Shown here one piece after another: positions 49,980 to 58,319 of a DNA stretch of 64,000 nucleotides. The position numbers were made by a program, and so were the translations under genes. The DNA is from Ensifer adhaerens (GTDB lineage Bacteria; Pseudomonadota; Alphaproteobacteria; Rhizobiales; Rhizobiaceae). Where the stretch lies: contig NZ_LGAP01000012.1 of assembly GCF_001270265.1 (NCBI RefSeq), positions 62,001-126,000 of the forward strand, written 5' to 3'. The stretch's first letter is position 1. Each line of letters starts with the position of its first letter. The notes under the pieces were generated by a model, which was given only the letters and a program-made list of their open reading frames with translations, had not been told where the DNA came from and made no database searches.

Positions 49980-51106
49980 AGCAGATGAAGGTAATCGGCG
50001 AGCTCGTGGGCGGCAGCACCCCCTGCCCGGTTCGCACCGATGGTGGACGCCGAGGGGCCGTAACCGACCAGATGAATTCTCGGGTCCTTTGCCACCTGTG
50101 TCGCAAGCCGGCCAGCCATCAGGATGCCGCCGTCGGCATTGCGCAGCTGCAGCGGTGCCAGATGATCGAGCGCACTTCGAAAGCCGGTGCTCCAGAGAAT
50201 GACATCAACGGATTGCTCGCGCCCGTCCTGCCAGCGCACGCCGTGCTCAGTGATCCCGGCAAACATCGGCTGGCGATCGAGTGCACCGCGCGCACGGGCG
50301 GCCATGATCGCCGGCGTCACCGGAATGCCGGTCACGGAGACGACCGAGCCCGGCGGCAAACCGCGGCGGACACGGTTTTCGACCATCGCAACAGCCGCGC
50401 GTCCGACCTCAGGCGTGAACGGCTCGTCACGGAACGCCGGCTCCTCGCGCGTTACCCATGTGGTCGATGTGACCTGGGATATTTCATCCAGCAGCTGGAT
50501 GGCGGAGATGCCGCCGCCGACCACCAGCACGTGTTGCCCCACAAACTGCTCGGCGGTTTGATAATCCTTCGTGTGCAGTTGGCGCCCCTTGAAAAGGTCC
50601 GCTCCCGGATAGGGCGGAATGTAGGGAGACTCCCATGTGCCGGTCGCGTTGATGATGCCACGCGCGGCATAGACGCCGGCGTCCGTCTCTACCCTGAAAC
50701 CTTCACCTCGCTTGCACACGACCTTGACGGCAACCGGGCGGCGCACGGGAAGGTCGAACGCCTTTTCGTAGGCGCCGTAATATTGCGGCACGGCAACCGC
50801 CGCATGGACCTCACCTTTGCTGGTGTCGACGGCGTCGGCAAACTTCATGCCGGGAAGATCGTGAATTCCGTTGACGGTGCTCAGCGTCAGCGACGGCCAG
50901 CGAAACTGCCAGGCGCCTCCCGGCAGTGGCGATCGGTCGATAACGACGTATTGCATCTGAGGCGACAGCCCGAGCCGGCTCAGGTGGTAGGCCGAAGACA
51001 GGCCCGCCTGTCCGGCACCGATGACGACGATATCAATCTTGCGGGCCACGCGCGCATGCGTTTCGGCCTCGACGGCGGGCGGAAAGGGATGCTGGATCTC
51101 CGTCAT
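49976..51106 (-). CDS. Flavin-containing monooxygenase-like oxidoreductase (CzcO type)
   Basis: This 376-residue protein has the FAD Rossmann motif IVVIGAGQAGLSSAYHL, the NADPH Rossmann motif VLVVGGGISAIQLL and an intermediate GTWESPYIPPYPG. The FxGxxxHxxxW-type FMO fingerprint is seen only as GRQLHTKDY. This fits the class B-like CzcO/TrkA-type FAD oxidoreductases. No partner gene is evident, and it is followed upstream on the same strand by a free-methionine sulfoxide reductase gene after 58 bp. The substrate is unknown. Confidence 0.85.
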   Translation of the reverse strand: MTEIQHPFPPAVEAETHARVARKIDIVVIGAGQAGLSSAYHLSRLGLSPQMQYVVIDRSPLPGGAWQFRWPSLTLSTVNGIHDLPGMKFADAVDTSKGEVHAAVAVPQYYGAYEKAFDLPVRRPVAVKVVCKRGEGFRVETDAGVYAARGIINATGTWESPYIPPYPGADLFKGRQLHTKDYQTAEQFVGQHVLVVGGGISAIQLLDEISQVTSTTWVTREEPAFRDEPFTPEVGRAAVAMVENRVRRGLPPGSVVSVTGIPVTPAIMAARARGALDRQPMFAGITEHGVRWQDGREQSVDVILWSTGFRSALDHLAPLQLRNADGGILMAGRLATQVAKDPRIHLVGYGPSASTIGANRAGGAAAHELADYLHLL

Positions 51107-51164
51107 CGCGCGGTCAAATTCGAAAGCCGATCGTTCCCTGCCAGATCATCCACGGCGGCGGCCT

Positions 51165-51653
51165 TCAACCAATCGCCGCAGCAAAGATCGCCGCCAGTTT
51201 TTCGATGCCGGCCTGATCGTCCCGGTCGAAGCGCGCGGGTTCTGGGCTGTCGAGGTCGATGACACCGATCACCCGGCCATGGCGTCGGACAGGAACGACG
51301 AGCTCGGAGCGGGACGCCGCATCGCAGGCGATGTGGCCCGGGAAGGCGTGAACGTCTTCCACGAGGATCGACTGCCCTTCTTTGACAGCCGTGCCGCAGA
51401 CGCCGCGGCCGACAGGAATGCGCACGCAGGCAGGCTTGCCCTGAAATGGCCCGAGCACCAATTCGTCATCGGTATCGAGGAAATAGAAGCCGGCCCAATT
51501 GAGGTCAGGCATCGCCTGGTACATCAGCGCCGAGGTGTTGGCCGCGTTCGCGATCATATTGGGCTCGCCATGCAGCAGGGATTCGAGTTGCTGCGCCAAT
51601 TCCCTGTAGAATTCGGCCTTGTCGCCTGTGTCGATGACCGCTGGCTGGAACAT
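51165..51653 (-). CDS. GAF-domain free methionine-(R)-sulfoxide reductase
   Basis: This 162-residue GAF protein carries the fRMsr cysteine set: FQGKPACVRIPVGRGVCGTA and GHIACDAASRSELVVPV, plus the NWAGFYFLD opening and the DSPEPARFDRDD tail. It reduces free (not protein-bound) methionine-R-sulfoxide in the cytosol and so protects or salvages methionine. It lies near organosulfur genes, which agrees with a sulfur-metabolism setting. Length and motifs are complete. Confidence 0.9.
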   Translation of the reverse strand: MFQPAVIDTGDKAEFYRELAQQLESLLHGEPNMIANAANTSALMYQAMPDLNWAGFYFLDTDDELVLGPFQGKPACVRIPVGRGVCGTAVKEGQSILVEDVHAFPGHIACDAASRSELVVPVRRHGRVIGVIDLDSPEPARFDRDDQAGIEKLAAIFAAAIG

Positions 51654-51747
51654 GATCTCTTCACTCTCTTAACGCGTGGACAGGCAATGTAGTGTCACGC
51701 TCGACATTTTGCCAATTGCAGCGCATCTGCCCCGACGAATTAGGTGC

Positions 51748-52170
51748 TCACGGCTGCTGCGAAGCGGCGACTTGTCTTTTGAGGCAATCGATCATCGCCT
51801 GCGCCGCAATCGACAGCGGCACGCCTGCGGCGGTTGCGACACCGAAGTCCTGGGTCAGGTGCGGCGAAAAGCTTCTGATCTCGATCGGCAGGTGCCGATG
51901 CAGGTTGGCGAAGAAGCTGCTGATGGTCGCCACGCCGAGATCATGGGCGGCATAGGCGCAGGCCGAGCTGTTGCTGTGCGTCTCGATCTTGACCTTCTGC
52001 GGTACGCCTGCCTTTCGAAAGATCTCGTCGAGCATGACCCGCGTCGGCCGGCGGCGGCCGATCAGGATCAGCGGTGTGCCTCTGAGCTCCTTCGGGGTGA
52101 CGGGGTCGAGCGCGGTCAACGGATGGTTCTTCGCCATAACGCAGACATGCCGACCCCGCATCCATCCCAT
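51748..52170 (-). pseudogene. C-terminal remnant of a LysR-type regulator
   Basis: The 140-residue frame has the second half of a LysR effector domain (RGRHVCVMAKNHPLTALDPV, KELRGTPLILIGRRRPTRVM, HDLGVATISSF). The N-terminal winged helix and the first effector half are missing; in-frame stop codons lie just upstream near 52215. It is probably a truncated, non-DNA-binding remnant. The upstream sequence to 52366 shows no gene. Confidence 0.75.
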
Positions 52171-52366
52171 TGCCGTCTTCTCCTTCGTGTTTACGAAAAG
52201 GCGACGGATCTAGGAAGCCGGATTCTACGGCAGCGGGCGGACAGGCTCCTTGCGGCGACGGATCGCACGGGTGCGCAATGCGCCGATGGACCGGAAGAAT
52301 ATATGGATGCGTCTGCCGAAGAGCACGCTTGCGCTCTCCGGCTTGTTCAGGCTGCCTTGTCGTCGA

Positions 52367-52753
52367 TCAGACGTCGACGCGCAGCGATGGCTTGAAGCGT
52401 TCGGCAAAGACCTCGATCGAGCCGCGGCCATAACGACGCAACTGACGTTTGGTCAGAACGGACATGACGCGCGCCGCCGTCGAAAACGTCATTTCATCGA
52501 GTGGGCCGTCGCCACTCCAGGGTTTACTCAACCCGTCGGTGACGATGCCGATCATGTTTGCCGGCATGATGTCGGTGCAAGGTTTCATCCAGTCGAAGGC
52601 GATACTGATCGGCAGCAACTTGCCTTCAAACGAAACCACGGGTTCAGGCATCCCCTCGCCCCAATCATCATAGGCCTCAAGGGCATCTCTAAAGAGATTC
52701 TGCAGGATGATGGAGGCATGCCCTTCATGAAGAGCGGGCAGCAAATTCGTCAT
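52367..52753 (-). CDS. Hypothetical protein, 128 residues
   Basis: The frame has protein-like composition (NLLPALHEGHASIILQNLFR, SIAFDWMKPCTDIMPANMIG, STAARVMSVLTKRQLRRYGR) without signal peptide or membrane helix. A ribosome site (AAGGAGAC) lies just before the ATG at 52753. No family is recognised. It lies between the LysR remnant and the promoter of the organosulfur genes. Confidence 0.5.
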   Translation of the reverse strand: MTNLLPALHEGHASIILQNLFRDALEAYDDWGEGMPEPVVSFEGKLLPISIAFDWMKPCTDIMPANMIGIVTDGLSKPWSGDGPLDEMTFSTAARVMSVLTKRQLRRYGRGSIEVFAERFKPSLRVDV

Positions 52754-53143
52754 TTGTGTCTCCTTCAGTGGTTAAGGCCGGGAAACGCGAATGGCCAATT
52801 CTGTCAGCATGTATTTGTCATCGTGCCGTGTGGCCGGTACTTTGACGACCACACAATCGGTAGACTGCAGGCCATGGCGAAATGCAAAAACGCAGCAATG
52901 GTTCCAACCGACTGGCAAGTTTTTTGAAATTTTTCCAAGACGACAGTCTTGGTGCGACTGCCTCATGCCCGATCGGCAGCTATTTCGTGCCTCATTCCGC
53001 AGCATCGGCCTCACAATTCCGAATGTTCGCTAAAGAAAGAGGAACGAAAAACTAATATCCATATATTCCATAGAATATACGATCTTACCTGAAGACGCCA
53101 GATAATTCACAGATATGCGCCACTATCGACATGGAGCAATCAC
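52754..53143. promoter_or_regulatory. 390-bp region upstream of the organosulfur operon, no firm gene
   Basis: Short frames on both strands overlap each other and none has a ribosome site or domain. The right third is AT-rich and contains the candidate operator at 53064-53079. It likely holds the promoter for the SfnB-like gene at 53144. Confidence 0.45.
53064..53079. promoter_or_regulatory. AT-rich element shared with the promoter at 57508
   Basis: TATTCCATAGAATATA is part of a dyad with arms TATATTC (53062-53068) and GAATATA (53073-53079). It matches TATTCTATAGACAATA at 57508-57523 in 13 of 16 positions and lies 64 bp upstream of the SfnB-like gene. It is a candidate site for the Rrf2 regulator encoded nearby. 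Confidence 0.5.
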
Positions 53144-54361
53144 ATGGGGACGATCTCGCAGCTTTCCGAGAAGACAAAGCTCTCGGCACACCGGATCGGA
53201 AGCGAGGAAGAGGCGCTGGAGATCGCCCGGGACCTCGCGGGCGAATTCGCCAAACGATCAAACGAACGGGATACCGACCGGATCCTGCCCTTCGACGAGC
53301 TCGACACCCTTGCCCAATCCGGCCTGCTCGCAATCACCGTGCCCTCCGACTATGACGGCATCGACGTTTCCAACGCGGTGCTGGCGGAGATCACCGCCAT
53401 CCTGTCGGAAGCCGACAGTTCGATCGGCCAGATCCCGCAGAACCATTTCTATATCCTCGAGGCGCTACGCACCGACGGCACGGAAGAGCAGAAGAAGTTC
53501 TTCTTCGGCCGCGCTCTTGCCGGCGACCGCTTCGGCAACGCGCTTTCCGAGAAGGACACGAAGACCATCGGCGACTATGCGACCCGCCTGACGCCTGATG
53601 GTCTCGGATATCGCCTCAACGGCCGCAAGTTCTATTCGACCGGCGTGCTCTTTGCCGAATGGATCGTCGTGTTCGCGCTCGATCAGGACGAAAAGCTCAC
53701 CATGTCCTTCGTGCCGCGCGGCGCTGACGGCCTGCAGATCATCGACGACTGGGACGGGTTCGGACAGCGCACCACAGGCAGCGGCACCACGGTGCTGCAG
53801 AATGTCTACGTGACGGCCGACGCGGTCGTGCGCCATCATCGCGGCTTCGAACGTCCGACGACCATCGGGTCTGTCGGCCAGATTATCCATGCCGGCATCG
53901 ATCTCGGCATCGCACGCGCCGCCTTTGTCGAGACGCTCGACTTCGTGCGCAACCGGGCCCGCCCCTGGATGGATAGCGGCGTCGAGCGGGCGGCGGACGA
54001 CCCGCTGACGATCGCCCGCGTCGGACAGCTTGCAATCCGGCTTGAGGCGGCAACCGCCATTGTCGAGCGCGCTGGCAAGAAGGTCGACATCGCCCAGATC
54101 AACGGCACCGAGGAGAGCGTGATCGAGGCGACACTCGCCGTCGCCGCCGCCAAAGTGCTGACGACCGAAATCGCGCTCGAAGCCACCAACAGCCTGTTCG
54201 AACTTGCCGGCACATCATCCACCCGCATAGGCCTCAATCTCGACCGCCACTGGCGCAATGCCCGCACGCACACGCTGCATGACCCGGTGCGCTGGAAGTA
54301 TCACGTCGTCGGCAACTATCACCTGAATGGCGTCGCGCCGCCGAAGAACGGCGCGCTCTGA
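53144..54361 (+). CDS. SfnB/DszC-like acyl-CoA dehydrogenase-fold flavin oxidoreductase
   Basis: This 405-residue protein has the acyl-CoA dehydrogenase fold with LAITVPSDYDGIDVSNAVLA and the ending DRHWRNARTHTLHDPVRWKY, which is the signature of the SfnB/DszC (sulfur acquisition) subgroup. Members are FMN/FAD-dependent oxidoreductases used in getting sulfur from sulfones or thiophene-like compounds. The next gene encodes a DszA/NtaA-type monooxygenase after 84 bp, supporting an organosulfur role. The substrate cannot be named. Confidence 0.87.
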   Translation: MGTISQLSEKTKLSAHRIGSEEEALEIARDLAGEFAKRSNERDTDRILPFDELDTLAQSGLLAITVPSDYDGIDVSNAVLAEITAILSEADSSIGQIPQNHFYILEALRTDGTEEQKKFFFGRALAGDRFGNALSEKDTKTIGDYATRLTPDGLGYRLNGRKFYSTGVLFAEWIVVFALDQDEKLTMSFVPRGADGLQIIDDWDGFGQRTTGSGTTVLQNVYVTADAVVRHHRGFERPTTIGSVGQIIHAGIDLGIARAAFVETLDFVRNRARPWMDSGVERAADDPLTIARVGQLAIRLEAATAIVERAGKKVDIAQINGTEESVIEATLAVAAAKVLTTEIALEATNSLFELAGTSSTRIGLNLDRHWRNARTHTLHDPVRWKYHVVGNYHLNGVAPPKNGAL

Positions 54362-54445
54362 CCCTTGCCCAGAAGCCGCCCTTCCCCAGGAGATCGGCAC
54401 CGATCTCCTGGGGGCGTGCATGCAGATTTCCACGAGGAGACGGAT

Positions 54446-55843
54446 ATGAGCCGCGAAATCCGGCTGAATGCCTTCGACATGAACTGTGTCGGCCATCAAT
54501 CTCCAGGTCTTTGGACGCATCCGCGCGACCAGTCCTGGCGTTACAAGGATCTCGACTACTGGGTGCATCTGGCAAAGACACTGGAACGCGGCAAGTTCGA
54601 CGGCCTGTTCATTGCCGATGTGCTCGGCGTCTACGATGTGCTGAACGGCAATCTCGACGCCGCACTCCGCCATTCCGCCCAGGTTCCCGTCAACGACCCG
54701 CTGCAACTGGTGCCGACCATGGCGCACGCGACGGAACATCTGGGCTTCGGGCTCACGGCCTCGCTGTCGTTCGAACACCCCTACACCTTTGCGCGACGGA
54801 TCTCGACGCTCGACCACCTGACCAAGGGCCGCGTCGGCTGGAATATCGTCACGTCCTATCTCAACAGCGGTGCGCTCAATATCGGCCAGGCACAGCAGAC
54901 ACAGCACGACGATCGCTACGATATCGCGGAAGAATATCTCAAGGTCTGTTACAAGCTGTGGGAAGGTAGCTGGGAAGAAGGTGCGGTCGTGCGCGACCGG
55001 GCAAGCGGTATCTTCACCCAGCCCGGCAAGGTTCATCCGATCAGCCACCACGGACGCCATTTCACCGTTCCGGGCATCCACCTGAGCGAGCCGTCGCCGC
55101 AGCGCACGCCCGTGCTCTACCAGGCAGGCGCCTCCAGTCGCGGCAAGGATTTCGCCGGTGCCCACGCGGAGTGCGTCTTCGTCGCGGCCCCCTCGAAAAC
55201 GGTTCTGAAGCGATACGTGGCCAATGTCCGCGACGCGGCCGAGCGCGCAGGGCGCAATCCGCGCGATCTGCTCACGTTCAATCTGCAAACCGTGATCCTC
55301 GGCGAAACCGACGCGGACGCGAAGAAGAAGTTCGACGAATATCGCAGGCATGTCTCCTATGAAGGAGCACTGGCGCTGATCTCCGGATGGACCGGCATCG
55401 ATTTCGGCCAGTTCGCGCCGGACGAACCGCTCCGCCATCGCTACACCAATGCTGTCCAGTCGGCGGTCGAAACCTTTACGACGATCGACCCGGACAAGGT
55501 CTGGACCGTGCGCGAAATGGCCAACTGGGTCGGCATCGGCGGCTTTGGTCCCGTCTTCGTCGGCTCGCCGCAAACGGTCGCCGATCTCTTGCAGGAGTGG
55601 GTCGAGGATACCGATGTCGACGGCTTCAACCTTGCCTATGCCGTCACGCCCGAGACCTTCGAGGATGCGGTCGACCTGCTGGTGCCGGAACTGCAGAAGC
55701 GCGGCGTCTATAAGACCGCCTATCGCGAAGGCACGCTGCGCGAAAAGCTGTTCGGCAACGGCCCGAGGCTCATGGCACCCCATCCCGGTGCAGGTTACCG
55801 GGAGCTCGCCGGGAAAAGGCAAGCGGTCGTGGCTTCCGCATAG
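54446..55843 (+). CDS. NtaA/SnaA/DszA-type FMN-dependent monooxygenase
   Basis: The ATG at 54446 has CGAGGAGA upstream. The 465-residue product has the bacterial luciferase-like fold in the NtaA group: MNCVGHQSPGLWTHPRDQSW, KFDGLFIADVLGVYD, GRVGWNIVTSYLNS and PVLYQAGASSRGKDFAG. These enzymes need reduced FMN from a separate flavin reductase, which is not in the window. It probably oxidises a sulfone or sulfonate intermediate in concert with the SfnB-like proteins on either side. Confidence 0.9.
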   Translation: MSREIRLNAFDMNCVGHQSPGLWTHPRDQSWRYKDLDYWVHLAKTLERGKFDGLFIADVLGVYDVLNGNLDAALRHSAQVPVNDPLQLVPTMAHATEHLGFGLTASLSFEHPYTFARRISTLDHLTKGRVGWNIVTSYLNSGALNIGQAQQTQHDDRYDIAEEYLKVCYKLWEGSWEEGAVVRDRASGIFTQPGKVHPISHHGRHFTVPGIHLSEPSPQRTPVLYQAGASSRGKDFAGAHAECVFVAAPSKTVLKRYVANVRDAAERAGRNPRDLLTFNLQTVILGETDADAKKKFDEYRRHVSYEGALALISGWTGIDFGQFAPDEPLRHRYTNAVQSAVETFTTIDPDKVWTVREMANWVGIGGFGPVFVGSPQTVADLLQEWVEDTDVDGFNLAYAVTPETFEDAVDLLVPELQKRGVYKTAYREGTLREKLFGNGPRLMAPHPGAGYRELAGKRQAVVASA

Positions 55844-55889
55844 GAACAACTTTCGGCAGAAAACCACCCACAGGCTGGGGGCGACGGGA

Positions 55890-55910
55890 TCCTCGGGTCA
55901 GGCCCGAGGA
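55890..55910. repeat. Rhizobial intergenic palindrome, copy 1
   Basis: TCCTCGGGTCAGGCCCGAGGA is a palindrome of the same core as the RIME-like element 100 bp away. It lies downstream of the NtaA-like gene and may act as a hairpin at the 3' end of the transcript. Confidence 0.7.
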
Positions 55911-55994
55911 CTAGGGTCGAGCCGAGGGCCTGGGTCGAGTACAATGGTGACTAAGCATACATAGCAGGCCTCTCTTTTGGAGCCGCTCTCGTCG

Positions 55995-56107
55995 TCATCC
56001 TCGGGCTTGACCCGAGGATCCAGGCGCGGTGCGTCCATGGCGAGAAAGGTGATCTGAACTCGAAGGATCGAGGCAGATAGATGCTCGGGTCAAGCCCGAG
56101 CATGACG
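55995..56107. repeat. RIME-like mosaic element with two inverted palindromes
   Basis: A palindrome with the core CTCGGGCTTGACCCGAG (55995-56022) and one with CTCGGGTCAAGCCCGAG (56081-56107) face each other about 60 bp apart. The layout and length near 110 bp match the Rhizobium-specific intergenic mosaic elements found between genes in Sinorhizobium and relatives. It lies between two convergent organosulfur genes. Confidence 0.75.
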
Positions 56108-56243
56108 GAGAGAATAAAACAGACGCCGATCAATGTGGCGCCGACCGGCCCCGTCAGCGGGCTGGCCGCCCGGAAAGGCCCGGGCGTTCTTCTTCGCTTG
56201 CCAAAGCCCGATGGGTCTTCGATCGGGCATTGCGGCATGTCGG

Positions 56244-57470
56244 TCAGCTATAAAGGCTCACCGGTGGGATCCGGCCATTCAGCGTGAAATCGCCAACCTC
56301 GCGCGCCTTGTAAAACACAGGGTCGTGCAGGGTGTGGGTGCGAACGTTGCGCCAATAGCGATCGAAGCCATAATGGGCCGCAGTGGCGCGTGCGCCCATC
56401 AACTCGAACACCTTTGCCGTCACATCGAGCGCCACATGGGTGGCATTGACCTTGGCGGCATAGGCTTCAAGCGCCGCCTCCCCACGCTCGCGCTCCGTCA
56501 CGGACCGCCCCTTCGAAAGCGCAGCCTCGACAGCGCCGGCCGCCACATCGGCAAAAGCCACGGATGCTTTCAAGGCAGCCTGCAATTCGCCGACACGCTC
56601 GAGAATGTAGGGGTCCTCGCTGGCACGTGCCACGCCCGAGGTAATCCAGGGTCGCGTCGTGGTTTTGATATAGTCGAGCGCTGCAGCCAGCGCACCTTCC
56701 GCGGTTCCGAGATAGAAATTGACAAAAACCAGCTGGATCAACGGCGTGTTGAACGTCGCCTGTACCGGAGGCGGATCGAAGGGGTCCGCAAGCGGCAGGA
56801 TAAAGTCACGCTCGTAGACGGGAAAGTCACGAAATTCGACGCTGCCGCTGTCGGAGAGGCGCTGGCCGATATTGTCCCAATCGTCATGGGCGACATAACC
56901 CGGTCGATCCGTCGGCACGACGAAATTAGCGATCTTGCCGCCGAGCGTCGCATTGACGTTGATGCGATCCGATACGTGCGCGCCAGTCGAAAACGTCTTG
57001 CGACCGTTGAGCACATAGTGGCCGCCGCGCCGCTCCAGCACCAGCCCGGGGTCGCGCGGGTTGACTGCCGCACCCCAATAGAGCTGCCGCTCGACCGTTT
57101 CGGCGCCGAGCACCCAAGCCTGGTTCGGATCGGCCGCCGCCCAGTAGACATACTGGCTGTTGACATAGTGGTAGCCGAGCAATTGGCCGATCGAGCTCTC
57201 GCCGCGCGATATGATCCGGACGAGACGCAACCCGTCCACCCAACTTAAGCCAGCGCCACCGACTTCAGGTGCGTGCAGTGCCGACAGCAGTCCCGCCCGA
57301 CGCAACGCTTCGATTTCGTCGCGCGGCGGCAAGCCGAGGCGATCGAGCTCGGCACCACGTCGGGCAAGCTCACCCGACAGTTCGCTCGCCTGCGCATACA
57401 GATGCTGGCGCTTTTCTTGCTGTTCGGTATTGGCCGGTTCGGGTTCCCGGAGGAAATGCACGTTGCTCAT
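56244..57470 (-). CDS. Second SfnB/DszC-like acyl-CoA dehydrogenase-fold oxidoreductase
   Basis: The ATG at 57470 follows GAGAGGCG; the frame is open 12 codons earlier. The 408-residue product ends DRYWRNVRTHTLHDPVFYKA, the same signature as the gene at 53144, so the two are paralogues. LSWVDGLRLVRIISRGESSI and HYVLNGRKTFSTGAHV are typical of the group. It is convergent with the NtaA-like gene and shares an AT-rich promoter element at 57508 with the first paralogue. The substrate is unknown. Confidence 0.87.
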   Translation of the reverse strand: MSNVHFLREPEPANTEQQEKRQHLYAQASELSGELARRGAELDRLGLPPRDEIEALRRAGLLSALHAPEVGGAGLSWVDGLRLVRIISRGESSIGQLLGYHYVNSQYVYWAAADPNQAWVLGAETVERQLYWGAAVNPRDPGLVLERRGGHYVLNGRKTFSTGAHVSDRINVNATLGGKIANFVVPTDRPGYVAHDDWDNIGQRLSDSGSVEFRDFPVYERDFILPLADPFDPPPVQATFNTPLIQLVFVNFYLGTAEGALAAALDYIKTTTRPWITSGVARASEDPYILERVGELQAALKASVAFADVAAGAVEAALSKGRSVTERERGEAALEAYAAKVNATHVALDVTAKVFELMGARATAAHYGFDRYWRNVRTHTLHDPVFYKAREVGDFTLNGRIPPVSLYS

Positions 57471-57507
57471 TCGCCTCTCTCCATTGGTTGAGGCGAAATA
57501 GTGCATT

Positions 57508-57523
57508 TATTCTATAGACAATA
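57508..57523. promoter_or_regulatory. AT-rich element upstream of the second SfnB-like gene
   Basis: TATTCTATAGACAATA lies 38 bp upstream of the gene starting at 57470 and matches the element at 53064 in 13 of 16 positions. A weaker relative, TTTTTTATGTACAATA, lies at 59434-59449. It is a candidate Rrf2 or other sulfur-regulator site. Confidence 0.45.
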
Positions 57524-57608
57524 ACAGCAAACGGATTTCAACTCGGAGCCGCAAGCGGGAATGTCCTACCCGCCGTGGCCGCGAAGACAGCGGTTGACCT
57601 CAAGAAGG

Positions 57609-58067
57609 TCAGCCGGCTTCCACGTCTCTCAGCGCCACGATCTCGGTCGCGTTGTCGTTGGCTGCAAACTGTGCCAGCGTCATATTGTCGAGGATCGAGG
57701 CCACGGCATCGCGCACGTCGCTCATCGATTTGCGCACGTGACAGTTGACCGGGTCGGAACAGTCGTCACAGGCTTCGAACGCCGTCCGGCTGGCGCAGCG
57801 GATCGGGGCCAGTGGCCCGTCAAGGGTGCGAATAACCTGGCCGATGCGAATATCGGACGCCGGCCTGGAAAGCGAATAGCCACCGCCCGGCCCCTTTTTC
57901 GAGCGCAGGATCCCGGCATTGCGAAGCTCGAGCAGGATCGCGTCGAGGAATTTCTTCGGAATATTGTTGCGGGTGGCGATTTCAGTGATGAAGGCGGTTT
58001 CGCCGGGCTCCAGTTGAGCCAGGTCGACAAGAGCCTTCAGCCCGTATTTACCCTTCTTGGTCAACAT
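57609..58067 (-). CDS. Rrf2-family transcriptional regulator
   Basis: From the ATG at 58067 (MLTKKGKYGLKALVDLA) the product is 152 residues. It has the Rrf2 winged helix (EIATRNNIPKKFLDAILLEL, NAGILRSKKGPGGGYSL) and three cysteines plus a Cys in the effector loop (CASRTAFEACDDCSDPVNC). That Cys set could hold an iron-sulfur cluster, or it could be CymR-like sensing of cysteine status. The position among organosulfur genes favours a sulfur regulator. It lies 100 bp upstream of the second SfnB-like gene on the same strand. Confidence 0.85.
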   Translation of the reverse strand: MLTKKGKYGLKALVDLAQLEPGETAFITEIATRNNIPKKFLDAILLELRNAGILRSKKGPGGGYSLSRPASDIRIGQVIRTLDGPLAPIRCASRTAFEACDDCSDPVNCHVRKSMSDVRDAVASILDNMTLAQFAANDNATEIVALRDVEAG

Positions 58068-58319
58068 TGCACTTCGCTTTCCTGAAGACAAAGGCCGCCA
58101 CAAGTCCGTTCCGCACCGACGTAGGTATCACCGGAGGCAACGGGTTGTGACGGCCGCACTGTTTCGCTTAGGATGCCATACACCCAAACCGGGCCATTCT
58201 CAAGAAATTACGTAAGTTTCTGCATAGATTTTGTGAATTTTATTGTCGAATTCAAGGCAGACCAGCAACGATTTGCTCTTTTGTCCGACTGCCCCCTCGT
58301 CACCGACAGTCCGGCAACG
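58068..58319. other. Intergenic region between Rrf2 gene and binding-protein gene
   Basis: This 252-bp gap has no gene. An AT-rich patch at 58200-58255 (ttctgcatagattttg, ttttattgtcgaattc) probably contains the Rrf2 promoter and may hold a further weak copy of the shared element. No hairpin was noticed for the upstream gene. Confidence 0.35.

Noticed and set aside
52772-53014. 80-codon minus-strand frame between the hypothetical gene and the organosulfur operon
   Set aside because: A competing plus-strand frame covers the same DNA, no ribosome site, and the composition (Cys/Arg-rich start) is not protein-like except in the last 30 residues.
54215-55867. Minus-strand frame of 550 codons opposite the NtaA-like gene
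   Set aside because: Antisense to two clear flavoenzyme genes, no domain, no promoter or ribosome site.
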